From assembly GCA_947652605.1 (NCBI GenBank), contig OX393582.1:14160544-14224543 (forward strand): a DNA stretch of 64,000 bases, given 5' to 3'. The position numbers and the translations under genes are program-made. Source of the stretch: Elmis aenea (taxonomy: Eukaryota; Arthropoda; Insecta; Coleoptera; Elmidae). This document shows, in pieces, positions 12,706 through 25,800 of this stretch (its first letter is position 1; each line of letters starts with the position of its first letter). Under the pieces are notes generated by a model. The model was not told the origin of the DNA, ran no database searches, and saw nothing but the letters and a program-made list of their open reading frames with translations.

Positions 12706-13494
12706 ATTCGGGCCCCTGTAAATTACAGGCCCTAGACATTTGTCTCTTTTGTCTATTGGTCCTGCTTGTTAAACAAAAACGTTTTCATTTTTTTTTTTTT
12801 TTTCAAAATTTCTTAAGCACTACTTAACAGCAATTTTTTATTTCTTGAATGCTGATTTAACTAGATTTTGTATTATACGTTTCGTCTATTATTGGCCACC
12901 GTCAGCTTTGTCATATCTCATGGGCACCAATATTGGTTTTTTCATTGGAATGTAGTAATAAAAATGTTTAAATTTGTCGTAAGATCCAAAAACAACTATA
13001 TTTTATGAAATCCATATTGCCTTGGAAAACAAAAATTAATGAATACATAACAAATTTAAAAAAGTGCCGAGTTTCAAGGCTCTTGCCTTCACACTGCGTA
13101 GCACCTGACATTTTAATTATTAAAGTAGATTATAGGAATCGTGATTTGCTCAAAAAAATGTTCTGGTGGACAATTTTTTTCAAAATTGATTTGGTACAAG
13201 TGAATCATTTTCGGAAAGGGGAAAAACAAATGCTATCTAATAATGTAAATAACTAGTATGGCATCCATAAGGAAATCAAAAGTTAACTGTTACATCTTTT
13301 TAACTAAATGTGCCGAGTAATACTAATATTCACATTTTTTTTTAATTCTTAAAGGATATTAAAATTGATTTAATAATTAAGACAAAAAGTTATGAAAAAC
13401 AAATTCAAAATTTTCATATTTTTTGCTACAACTAAAGTACGAGAAATTTCGTACTTTTAAAAATTGATTGTGGCTCCTCTCATACTTAAGAATA

Positions 13495-13572
13495 ATTCAT
13501 CTAATTTAAGCAAACCTATGTCTCTTATAATAAGCAAGATTGCCATGCTAGAAACTTATCTGGGACACCCTG
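13495..13572. mobile_element. Single right end of a CACCCTG foldback
   Basis: Reads CTTATAATAAGCAAGATTGC then GGGACACCCTG followed by TA. No left arm is found nearby, so it is a truncated copy. It lies between the two SdhA genes, downstream of the copy A stop. Confidence 0.5.
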
Positions 13573-13839
13573 TATAACGCAATTTTTCAGTAATTTTAAA
13601 TTATAAGTCATATAATCTATAAAAAAAATGTATGGGCTGCCGCAAATTAAAACCAAGTAATTTTTAGTTTTTTTACTGATCCACACTACATTAATGATGT
13701 TTAAACAAACTTAAAACAAATGTAGTTTTCATTAATCACATGTTAAATCTATGTAATATTTTTAGTATTTTAAACTGTATTGCCCTATTCTAGTTATTTC
13801 TTATGAAAATGTATCTATAATGAAGCCATATGTTCAATG

Positions 13840-16800
13840 TTAATAGCTTCTTGCACCAGGTGCTACTGGCGGACATTCATTAGCGTCCATAGTGTTATCC
13901 ACAACAGGTCGATATGTTATTTTAACTTCACCGGTATAATGATTAAGGGAAGTAAAAGTGTGTTTACGCCAATGTTCTTCAAAGGATCGTTTCTTCTGTC
14001 CTTCCAAGGGTTTATTAAAGTCATATTCATCGATTCTATTTTTAAAATCGTCTCTGAAATGAGCTCCTCTGGATTCTTTTCGATTTTCAGCTGCTACTGC
14101 TATTTGCAGAGCAGTAAGTATTAGATTTTGAAGTTCTAATGTTTCAATCAAATCAGTATTCCAAATACGGCTATGATCAGTGACCTTCAAATACCTCATA
14201 TGTGTATATATTTTTTGCATCTCTTCTTTAACTTCCTTTAAAAGTTTGGCAGTTCTAAACACTGCTGCTTTTGCTTGCATTGTTTTCTGCATGCGGACAC
14301 GAAGTTGTGCTGTTGGAATTTGCCCTGATCCATGAAGCAGATAGTGAATATTATCAACCGATTCTTCACCGGCATTCTGAGAAAAATTTATAAATGACAC
14401 AATTAGACAGAAAATCTGTGAATTTTAAATCTACCCTCTTTGTTTCAAAATCATACATCAATGCTAAATGTTTAATAACTCACAGGTTTCAGTTCTGGCT
14501 GTCTATCCCCTGGTTTGTTTTCTTTGGCTATAGTTTTTGCACAGGAACGCCCAAATATGACCAAATCCAAAAGAGAATTAGCTCCTAAACGATTAGCACC
14601 ATGCACAACTGAGGAAATCTCCCCACAGGCATACAAACCAGGAACTGGTGAGATATTCACATCGAGTACCTTTTGAAAAATAAAATTTTAAATTGTTAGC
14701 AATCCAAAAATTACAAAAACTTTGAGATGCAGAAACAAAAAATAATTTATGATCGGGATTTTTTATCTCAAAAGTAATAAAAGATAGTAATATACAGGGT
14801 GTCCCAGTTATCGTTAACAGGATGGGAATCTAATAAACGGTAAGAGATACAATGTTGTTATATGGGTCAAAATGATCTATGATTTAAGAGACTATCCATG
14901 AAAAAAATCAATAGTTCTTGCGCTATTAATAAAAAACAAACAAAAAATACGTTTTCAATTTTGCTTATAACTTTCTCATTTGAAATCATATATAAATATT
15001 TTTCGACATTATTAGGACACTTTTTAGCGTAGACTTGAAATTTGTTAATAAATTTTACCTATTTCTTTTTGTTATTTTAACATTAACTTTCTTATTTTTT
15101 ATACGGATTGTAGTTGGCTGTGACACCATTAAAAATAGAATTTGCTTCTCGGTTCATTGATGTATGGGTTGCTAGGTTTATCTTTAAAAATAAGTAAGTT
15201 ATTGTTAGGTTGATTAAAATTGGCCATTGAAAAAAAAACGTTGCAATTTATGCAATGTTTTTTTTGCTGGCTATACCTTAAAAAAAAAAAAAAAACAAAT
15301 CATTTAAAATAATTTTCACATATCATTTCTGAATTTTGACCTGCTATTATTATTAAATCTAAATTATAACATGCATTAAAAGTGGAGCCCTCTCTCCATC
15401 GGGCAATACAAATTTGAGATCTTCACTTCATAGATAATAATGTTTTCCTATGCATATTACTTTTTATTTGATATGTTCTTAAGACAGCCAATTTTAAAAA
15501 GACAGTTGAATACAGTTGATGAATTATGATAAGCTATTTTAAGAGCAGTTCATTAACTTCCTATTTCCAAAAATGTTGAAATTGTAGGGTGTTTCATTTA
15601 AAATAACAAACTTAGGGTCAGATCCGGCGAAACCGGAAGTGAAACAATAGTGTACATATGTTCAAATAATCGTTTTTTTTTACACATATCATGTCTATAA
15701 TCTCATTTAATTAAATACAAAACTAAAGAAAAAAAGGGGGTGTCCAGAACAGAGCTGGGCACTACTTAAGTAGTTTTTTAATTCAGTACTTTTTCAAGTA
15801 CTTTTCCGGTACTTAAGACTTGTACTGCAGTACATTTTAAAATTAGTTACTTAGGACTTGAATCTCAAGTACTTCAGTGAAAATACTGGTACTTATTACT
15901 TGTTTTAGTACTTCAGTACCACAAAAGTTACTTAAGTACTTTGTAAAATACTGCAGTACAGTGCAAAGTACCTAAGTGCTTTGAGTGAACACAGGTAGTC
16001 TACCACACAAAAGGTGTTCAAAAATCGAAATATACATTTTCGTGTCATGAACTGCCAGAAATGTACAATTTAGAGAAAAATGTCATAAGAAAACGGTTCA
16101 AAATCCATTTTTAATTTTACCTGTGCAAAATTTTTAACTGCTTTTTTAATAAACTGTAATAAAATTGTAATAATTTACTATTATAAGATAATAAAAAATA
16201 TCAGCAAAAAGTACTTGAAGAGTACTTGAGAAATACTTAAGTACTTTTTGCCAGTACTTGTACTTAAGAATCAGTACTTTTAAAAATAGAGGTACAGTAC
16301 TTGCCCAGCTCTGGTCCACAACTCAGTTACATGTGAATAGGGTTTTAAATGTTGTTATGATTTAGGTCCAATGGATCACAAACTATACTGATAATCAAAA
16401 CATTTTTCAAATAAAAAGTGTTTTTTATTAAATATCTTTCTAATTATGCAATAAAAACCGATAGTTCCTTTAAGTTTTTAAAGTTACATTTCGGATTTGG
16501 CCACTTCCGGTTTAATCACAAAAACCGCTATAGCGTCAGTCAATTCTACATATGCCTTTTTTTTTTAAATTGAGTTTAAGGACGCTTCGACATCTGTGGT
16601 GACTAGCGTCCGGGAGGAGGGGGCAGGGAACAAGGAAAGGGTAGGTAAGGTAAGGGTAGGTGGAAGTACTGTCACAGCATTTGCCTATAGTAGGTAGAGG
16701 GAACCACCTGAAACCTCTACGATGACAGACGGCCGTGGGATTCGAACCCACGACCTCCCTATTAACTCGGAAGGTTGCATACCAACCAGCCAATACTTTT

Positions 16801-19800
16801 TGTGATAAAAATGTTTTTCCCATTTTTGTCAGACGTCGCATTTTCGAATAAAAGTGCTGGTACGGGTGGTCTGAAACATCCTGTATGTAAAATAAAAAAG
16901 TTGATGTTAAAAAAACAAAAACAAATGAAGATAGGTAAAATGTAGTAGTATTAACAAATTTTAAATCCATTCAAAAAAGTGTCCTGATAATGTCGAAAAA
17001 TATTTTGAGTATGATTTCAAATAAGCAAGTTATAAGCAAAAATTGTTGTTTTTTTTTAGTTTTAGCGCAAAAACTATTATTTTTTTCTAGAGTTTTCCAC
17101 AGAATAGTCGCTCTTAAATCATAGATCATTTTGCCCATTTAACCAACTCTGTATCTCTTACCGTTTACGAGATCCCCATACTGTACACGATAACTGGTAC
17201 ACCTTGTATAGCAGTCCCTATGACCATGCAACTTCATTCATAATCCGCTCAGCTGCTTGCTTCGCTAAGTAGCGTAGGAGATTATGAATGAAGTTGGCCA
17301 TGCTATGACTTACAAGACGCCTGGCGAATATTTTTTTGCACATCACCAAAAACTATCTTGTTCTTCTCTATTTTATTTAATAAATAAACACATAATTTTA
17401 ATAAATAAACACATAATTTTAATAAATAAATAAATAATGCTTGGTGAATGGAATTCTACAAAGCATTACATAACAAAGTTTCAAGTAAAAGCCTTGAAAA
17501 TAATCTGCTTCTTTGAATAATAATGAATTAGTACATTTATTTGTTTTCCCAAAACATATTGTCATAATAATGTGTTAATTATTAAAAAATGAACTGCTAC
17601 TAAGTGTTCTTATTGTATTACTTCTTTATTCGATTTTAATGTTTTTCAAATTACAATACTCCATAGTCTTTTATTTTCATAGCATTCTAGTTACATGAGT
17701 ATTGTTATTTATCCAATGTAAAAAGAAATAAACTAACCCATATATTATTTAATAAAGAAAAATTTGTTTTTTCCCCTAATAAAACTAACTTCCATTTAAA
17801 ATAATTAAACTTTGTCTTTTATTACTGAATGCAAATAAAGTTTAAACAAATTAATCACTATTTTATATTAGACAAAAATATCAACAGATTCTATCTCAAC
17901 AACTTTTTCTATTAAAAACTTTATTGATAAAAATATTGGCTAATTTAATTTTTCAGTTGTATCTTAGTGGGATATGATTTTTTTAATTAAGTAACAACAT
18001 TGCCAAGTTGCTGTATTCGTGTTAAGTTTTCCAATTCGGATATCGTTGGGTATTGAACTCACTCTGATATTTTATTGTGAAAATTTACTTATTAAGTACT
18101 TTTCAATTTATTTTAAAGGGGTATTTTACACATTGTAGGGCTTCCCCGAGTAAAAAGAAAGTATATTTTGGGATTTCTGATCCAGAAAATAATGTATTAA
18201 AACTAAAAGACCAAACAAAATTTGCCCATATCCTTTTGATTTTGAACTTTATTATTTTCTAAAAATTACCATATTGAACACCTTACTTAAGAAAATGTTA
18301 CTTATACGACAGCGTTAACATTCACACAATAGATATCGTATATCGTAGCCAAAAAATTCAAATACCACAGATATTTAAAAGATATCAATAGATTTTTAAA
18401 CCAAATAATTTACCTGTCCTTTATAATTTGTAGGAATTCCTCCCATATTATAATGAACTGTTGGAATAACTGGAATGGGCTGGGTTGTTATATCTATTCC
18501 TGCAAATATTTTAGCCGTTTGAGCAATACCAGGCAACCTTGTTCGTATTATCTCTGCTGGTATATGAGTAACTGTTAAATGGATATGATCTTTCTCTGGA
18601 CCCACACCTCGTCCTAGAAATTAAGGAGAATTTCAACCTCTCCATTACAGAAGACTTTTGTATAAAGATATACAGGGTGTCCCAAATTCGAGTAAATGCA
18701 TGGGGATCTCGCTTATCTTAAGAGCTACGAGGTCGGTTAATTGGGGCAAAGTTGCTAAATTCGATGCTTATTGATAATCTAAAGAGAAATTGGAAATATC
18801 TCAAACGGTATCCGAGAAAATTAGGAAAAACTGGAAAGTCCATTTTTGAAAATCGTTTATAACTCCTTTGGAGTTTGAAATATTTTAAATGTGTAAAAAA
18901 GTTGCCCGAGCAACTTTTTAAGCCGAATCGGATGGTGGTCACAAATTTTTCCTAGGTCGATTCGTTTTTGTTTTAGACAACCAACTTTGTTTTTTCTGAT
19001 GGGCAGCATATCGCGTTTTTCTTCGTTATTAAAGTTCATTTTTACGACTAACAGGCCTTCAAAACTTTTAGTTTGTTGATCGGTTGTCATGAAACAACAT
19101 AAACTACAATGACCGGCCAACCTGATTTATAATGGTTATTGTTTAAAACGAATTTTTTGAAATTTGACAATGAAAGAAAAAGTAAAATACCATGTGTGAT
19201 ACATCAATGAATTCAGAAAAATAAATGCTATTTGATTATGTAAATAGCAAAAATTGCGCCCATAAGAAAAAATAAAGTTGGTTGTCATAAAACAAAAACG
19301 AATCAATCTAGAAAACATTTGTGACCACTATTCGATTCGGCTTTAAAAGTTGCTGGGGCAATGTCTTTACACATTTAAAATATTTCATATTCCAAAGGAG
19401 TTATAGACGATTTTCAAAAATCGTATTTTCCAGTTTTTCCCAATTTTCTCGGATACCGTTTGAGATATTTCCAATTTCTCTTTGGATTATTAATGAGCAT
19501 CTAATTTCGCAACTTTGCCCTAATTTAACCGACCTCGTAGCTCTTAAGATAAGCGAGATTCCCATGCATTTACTCGAATTTGGGACACCCTGTATAATAC
19601 TTTTACTAAAACATATACATTTCTGCATATGAGACATTTATTTTAAAAGTGGGGCAAGTCCATTTTTGAAAAAAAATGAACTTGCTTATGATAACATGGA
19701 ACTTAAGATTTTTTTTTAAATCTGTAAACACACCATAGTCAAAATAATTCAATCCGTAATATTTTCACAATGAAAGGTCTGATGTATTGCAAACAGGTTT

Positions 19801-22800
19801 ATTTTGAAATTGGTGCAAGTCCATTTTGGGTCAAAAGTAGTAAAAAAAAAACCTTTTTTCTTATACCGAATGAGTTTTAAAAGGTTTCACATCTTGCTTT
19901 TATTTTGTTTTCACAGCCTGTTTTTCTTAAAAAAAAAACTAAAAAACCTTCGTAACTTGCGTTTTATTGAAAATAACTTCATCAACCCTTATATATTTGG
20001 AATGAGAAAAATATAATGAATTGAAATAGGTCACAGCCAACTATAGCTTCCATTTAAAAAAAGGTAAGTTTGTGTTATAACTTTTAAACGATGAGTGTAA
20101 AAAAGTTTTTTTTAGTATTATCGAATTTTTCATAAAAATATCTAAATATAATCTTAATATTTTTTTTTAATATTTACAACAGTAACGGAGATATGACACA
20201 TTATTAATATGACAAAATAAAACACTTTTTTCTAATAACACAAAAACCGGAATATTTTTGAAGACGGTTCTGAGTTTGTCTAAGAAAACTGCACATTTTT
20301 GGTAATATAACCGTTTCTCTATCTTGAATACTAAGCGAGATACTCGTAATCCCATCGAATTTGGACCACCCTGTATGGTGTGGACCAAATTTGAAAGTTT
20401 TACGTGATATCTCGGTTACCGTAATAGTTAGCAAAAATCGAATGAAAGTCTCTGGGTTTATTTCTTTGAGGTAAATACACCTGTGTTATCAGATTTTTTT
20501 AATATCAATTTCCATTTTGGCAATACAGATGAAATATTAAATTTCATCATTTTTGAAAATTTACTATAACTTCTTTATTTATTAAAAGAAAACTAAATGT
20601 AATACAGGTTTTTGCTTAATTTAAAAAAGATTAAATTTTTTTACATCCTTTTCTTTTGAGATATGAAGTAAACTTATATTTTTTTAAATGGAGTCTTTAG
20701 TAGGCCATGACTTTAAATAAAAGAGTATTTTTTAGCTTTTCAGAAATATACGCTTTTATATGTGTTGCAAAAAATAACCGAGATATGGCTTATTTTGTAA
20801 ATATTTTATTATCACAGTTTGCCATGATTTCGTAAACAGTGTCAAAAACAATGAAATCATTTTTCATCTGTAGTGTCAAAATAGAAAAAGATGTAAAGGA
20901 TCAAATAACACAGACGTTTTTATCTTAAAAAAATAATTTAAGAGACCGATATCAATTTTTCCTTAACTATTTTGGTAACTGAGATACCCCGTAAAATATT
21001 TGAATTTGGTCCACCCCTCCACCCTGGATACCTTCTGAATACTTTAAAAAAAGTTATTAACGAAAATGTCATTTTGCTTGAATTCTTAATACAGATGCAT
21101 CATTTTTGTATGTTATTTTTACTAATTTTTTTGACAATTTTTTTGTTTTACTTTTATAACAATTGAATAAAACAATTGAAATCAGACAATTGAATAAAAC
21201 AATTGAAATCAGACAATTGAATAAAACAATTGAAATCAGACAATTGAATAAAACAATTGAAATCAGACAAAATGTTTCTATTCCTGATGTATGTATGTAC
21301 TTTCACTTAACAAAAAATCCATGGGACACTGGATATAGTAAAAAATTTGAAATTATCTAATTTTTAAAGTAAAAATATGTACAGGGTGTATGTGTAGAGC
21401 ATAGAGATTCCAGAAACCGTTAGAGATAGTTAGATGGTTAAATTTAAAAAAAAGTACTCCTATGTTGTACAGAGACCGAACTACAAACCTTCTGATATTT
21501 CCATCGACATTGCTCGAGCAACCACGTCTCGTGATGCCAAATCTTTTGCTTTCGGAGCATACTTCTCCATAAATCTTTCACCCTTAGAATTAACGAGATA
21601 TCCACCCTCTCCACGACTTCCTTCCGTTATGAGAGAACCAACTCCATAAATGCCTGTAGGATGAAACTGTACAAATTCTAAATCTTGATTTGGAAGACCA
21701 GCTCTGGTTATAAGAGCCGTCCCATCTCCAGTATTAGTATGTGCAGCCGTAGTTGCATAATATGTTCGACCACAACCACCAGTTGCTATCACCTACAAAA
21801 AATTTATAAATTATCAAATAAAACAAGTATTTATGCAGCTGCCCTGAAATATTGCAATAAGAAAAAACAAGCACCAAAAAATCCGAATAATTGCACATAT
21901 TTACAGAAATACTTTTTTAATTTTTAACCAATTATTTAATTATTTTAGTTTCATACTGAAATCAACTGTATCAAAACAATTGCAGCAAGGTTAAAATTCA
22001 AGGCTCTCTATTGGCAACTTCTAAGCCGTTAAGAGAAGCAGTTAAATAAGGAAAAAGTTATCTATTTTATAGTTACCAAGCTATGTTTTTTTTTGATTCC
22101 AAGACATACTAAGCAGTAAAAATTCCTAAATTAGTTAATATTTTAAATGTTGCGATAGTTAATAGCAAAACTGATAAATTAAAAAGTTCTAGATATTTTT
22201 ATCCAGTATAAAACAATGATATTCATTTATTTGTCTAAACAAACCTTTCATTCTAAGGTTTTATTATTTTTTTTACAATTTTTTCTTTGACTTAATTTTT
22301 ATCTCTTAAAATATATTTTTTAATACAGGGTGTTTCACTTTTCAATGTGGTACTATTGCTATTTCCGTAAATAATGAAAATACAAGGTTAGTTAAATGGG
22401 ACAAAAGTTAGCTATTTAAGAATGTATTTTAAACTAGATCTTGTTTTGTTTAAAAATTCCATGGCTTGAGTGATATAATGAAAAAACCGAAATCGATTAA
22501 AATTTTCAAATATCTCGGCTATTGTTGCTAATACACAAAAATTTCTAGGGAAAAAAATTACTAAATTTTGTTTGATATAAAATGGTGATAAACAAATTTT
22601 TGTTCTTAAATTGCCGTGCGGAATATTTAATGAAACTACTTTTTTTTAATCGCTATCTTGGTAGGTGATGACTTTGATATAAAGATATTTTTTTAACAAT
22701 GATGTTTATTTACAAAAATAAGTTAAATAACTCTAAAATTGTGAAATCCAAGATAAAAACAATGTTGCCATGAAAAAAACTATAACTGACTTCCATTGTT

Positions 22801-25800
22801 TTATTTCGACTCTTGCTAGCCTATCTTGTCACTCTTTAAACGGTGACATTTTGATATTTATTTCCTAAGCGGCAAAAAATTTATAAAAATACTGTATAAA
22901 ATTAAAGTGCTATGAAATAAAAACAATTGACTAATGTTTAAAAACCATGAAAACTAATAATGATAGCTGTTTTGTAACTGAAATTATAATAAACGTTAAT
23001 CAGGTTTCTTCAAATAATGTAAAAAATATTATAAATATTTAATGCAGTGATTCTTAAACTATGAGTCGTGACCCAAAAGTGGTTCGCGTGGGATTTATTT
23101 TGAGTCGCAACAAATACTGAACTTGATTTAATTTCAAAAACATATAATTGTTGTTCCAATATTTTTTCGTTTTCTTATAGTTATATTATCTTAATTATAA
23201 TCATGAAATTAATAAAGGTGACAATAATTGTTAACATTATAATTTTGAAGTTGTAACCAAGTTGTAACCAAGCTATGAAAATTATCAATGCAAAAGAAGC
23301 AAATAAACAATCTATGAAAATAGGGGAGGGGAAAAAAAAATGTTTAAGGATAAAAGAAGAACAAGGCAAACAGATGATGACATAAGTAAATACGAACAAA
23401 TAAAGATTGCAACATGGAATGTTAAAACCATGTTGCGAATAGGTAAAATGGAAGAAATTGCGAGAGAATTAGAAAAATATAATATAGACGTAGCGGCTGT
23501 ACAAGAAACAAGATGGGAAAGAGCGGGCGAGATAACAAAAGATAAATATACTTTCCTCTACAGTGGAGAAGAAAAAAGAGGAAGAAATGGTGTTGGATAC
23601 TATATAGGGAAGAAGTTAGCAAATAATATAATAGAGTTCACACCAGTGAATGGGAGAATTGCACTGCTTCGCCTAAAGCTTAAGACCAAGTATATATCAG
23701 TCGTTAACATATACGCACCTACAGAAGTCGCAGAACAAACTGAAAAAGACAACTTCTATGAAAAATTAAACAAAATATGTGAAGATCTGCCAAAAAAGGA
23801 CGAAGTGATAATAATGGGAGATGCGAATGCCCAAATAGGAAAAGAGACGTACCTAAGTGAAGTGACGGGAACTGGAAAGGGAATAATACATAGTGAAACT
23901 AACGATAACGGACACAGACTATCACAATTAGCAGGATCGCTAAATATGACTCTGCAGTCAACAAAATTCGAACACCCCAGAAAGCATAAAGTAACATGGA
24001 GACACCCAACAGGAGTCATTGAAAATCAAATCGACCACGTAATGGCTACAAAAGGAATCGGCAAAAAAATAACAGATACAAGAACATACAGAGGAGCACA
24101 GGCTGAAACAGACCACTATATGGTTGTAGCTACGATAGGAAATGTAGAATTACAAAGGAGGCACAACACGAACAAACACAACAAAAGATGGGATGTAGAG
24201 ACCCTACAAAAAGAAGAAGTACGAGAAAAGCTGGAAGAAATTAATTCAAAAAATACGCAGAGCCAAACAACAAATATAGACGAAATATGGAAAGAAATAA
24301 AGGAAAATACGACAAAGGCAGCAAAAGAAACACTAGGAAGAGCTGCGTCAAATCGACAAAATAAAGAATGGTTTAATCAGGAATGTGAAGAAGCCAGAAA
24401 ACAAAAAAATCTTGCAAGAACTAAATGGATTACAAGCAATGCAGAACAAGATAGAACCGACTACCAAATAAAAAGAAATCTAGCAAATGCAGTGTATAAA
24501 AAGAGAAAAAACGACTGGATAAACACGATGCTAGAAGAAATAGAACAAGAAGGTAGAAACCCCAACCTGAAACATTTCTACAAAAAAATAAGAATTCAGT
24601 ACAACAGTAAAATAATTAAAATCAGAGGAATAAAAAATAAAACCGGTAAAATAGAGAACGACCCACAAAAAATGGGAGACATATGGAAGCAATATTACAG
24701 AGAAATGCTATATGCGAAAGAGCGTGAAATACGAAATGAAGAAAATAAATCGGAACAAGAAGAAGGAGAAGAGTGCCCCGAAGAAGAGGAAATACAAAAA
24801 GAAATAAGAAAGCTAAAAAATGGCAAAGCTCCGGGAGAGGACGAGATAGAGGCAGAACTGATAAAATATGGAGGACAGCAACTACATACTCAAGTATGCT
24901 ACTTAATTAGGCAAATATGGACGCAAAACAAGATGCCAAAGGACTGGAATACTAGTATAATCATACCACTGCACAAAAAAGGGGGAAAGGAGAATTGTAA
25001 AAACTATAGACCCATAGCTTTGCTAAATACCACCTACAAAATCTTAGCGAAGTTGATAAATAAGAGATTAAAGACACACGCTGAGAAAATACTAGGAGAC
25101 TACCAAAATGGCTTTAGACCTGGTCGATCCACCATAGATGCTATACACACTTTAGACCAAATACTCCAAAAAATGTGGGAACATAATAAAGAGATACACG
25201 TAGCTTTTATAGATTTTAAAACTGCCTTCGACTCAGTTAAAAGAAAAGAATCGCTAAGAGAATTGGAACTATTGGGAATACCGGGGAAACTAATAACACT
25301 GTTAGAAATGACCCTCAACAACACAACAGCAAAAGTGAGATTCCAAGGAATAACAACAGAACCCTTCAAAGTAAACAAAGGCGTAAAACAAGGAGACTCA
25401 CTATCCCCCACCATATTTAATTTAATACTAGAAGGTGCACTACGAAAAGCGAAGCTAGATGAGAAAAACATCATGGTCAACCAAATTCAGATAGTGGCTT
25501 ATGCTGACGATATAGCAATTATAGGGAATAGAAGAAAAGACCTAATAAGAGCGATAGATCAACTAGACAAAGAAGCAAAAAAACTGGGTCTGGAAATAAA
25601 TGAAGAAAAAACAAAATATATGAAGATAGGAAAAGAAAATATGCACTTACAGAACGATCTACAAACAAAAGAATACACCTTCGAAGAAGTTAATACTTTC
25701 AACTACTTGGGCGTGACAGTGGGACAAGCTGGAAAGAACAGAGCGAAGGAGAGAATCCTGAAGGGAAATCAAGCATACGGCAGAAACAAAACCCTACTAA

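Larger units (their letters stand above)
14795..17206. mobile_element. Foldback element, CAGGGTGTCCCAGTTATCG family, enlarged by insertions
   Basis: The left end CAGGGTGTCCCAGTTATCG at 14795 mirrors CGATAACTGGTACACCTTG at 17206; both have TA outside. Arms carry AAACGGTAAGAGATACAATG and CATAGATCATTTTG-type blocks. Inside are a hAT-like element (15750-16313), a SINE (16557-16797) and other foldback ends near 15586 and 16883. Relatives are at 28207-28821 and 49965-50795. It fills most of intron 5 of SdhA copy A. Confidence 0.75.

Noticed and set aside
16730..16797. Possible tRNA gene (B box GGTTCGAATCC)
   Set aside because: No acceptor or anticodon stem closes, and the sequence continues into a body with a poly-A tail, so it is a SINE.
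15586..16883. A single nested foldback spanning these coordinates
   Set aside because: The two ends share only GGTGTTTCA and the arms do not mirror further; they are better seen as ends of two different broken elements.
16536..16970. 144-codon minus-strand ORF
   Set aside because: Its centre is the tRNA-derived SINE and its ends are foldback arms; the frame is fortuitous.
19321..19637. Opposing ORFs of 103 and 78 codons
   Set aside because: They lie in the right arm of the foldback at 18673-19592, and similar sequence recurs in other copies with stops.
21161..21268. CRISPR-like direct repeats
   Set aside because: The copies are adjacent with no spacers; it is a plain tandem repeat in a eukaryotic intron.
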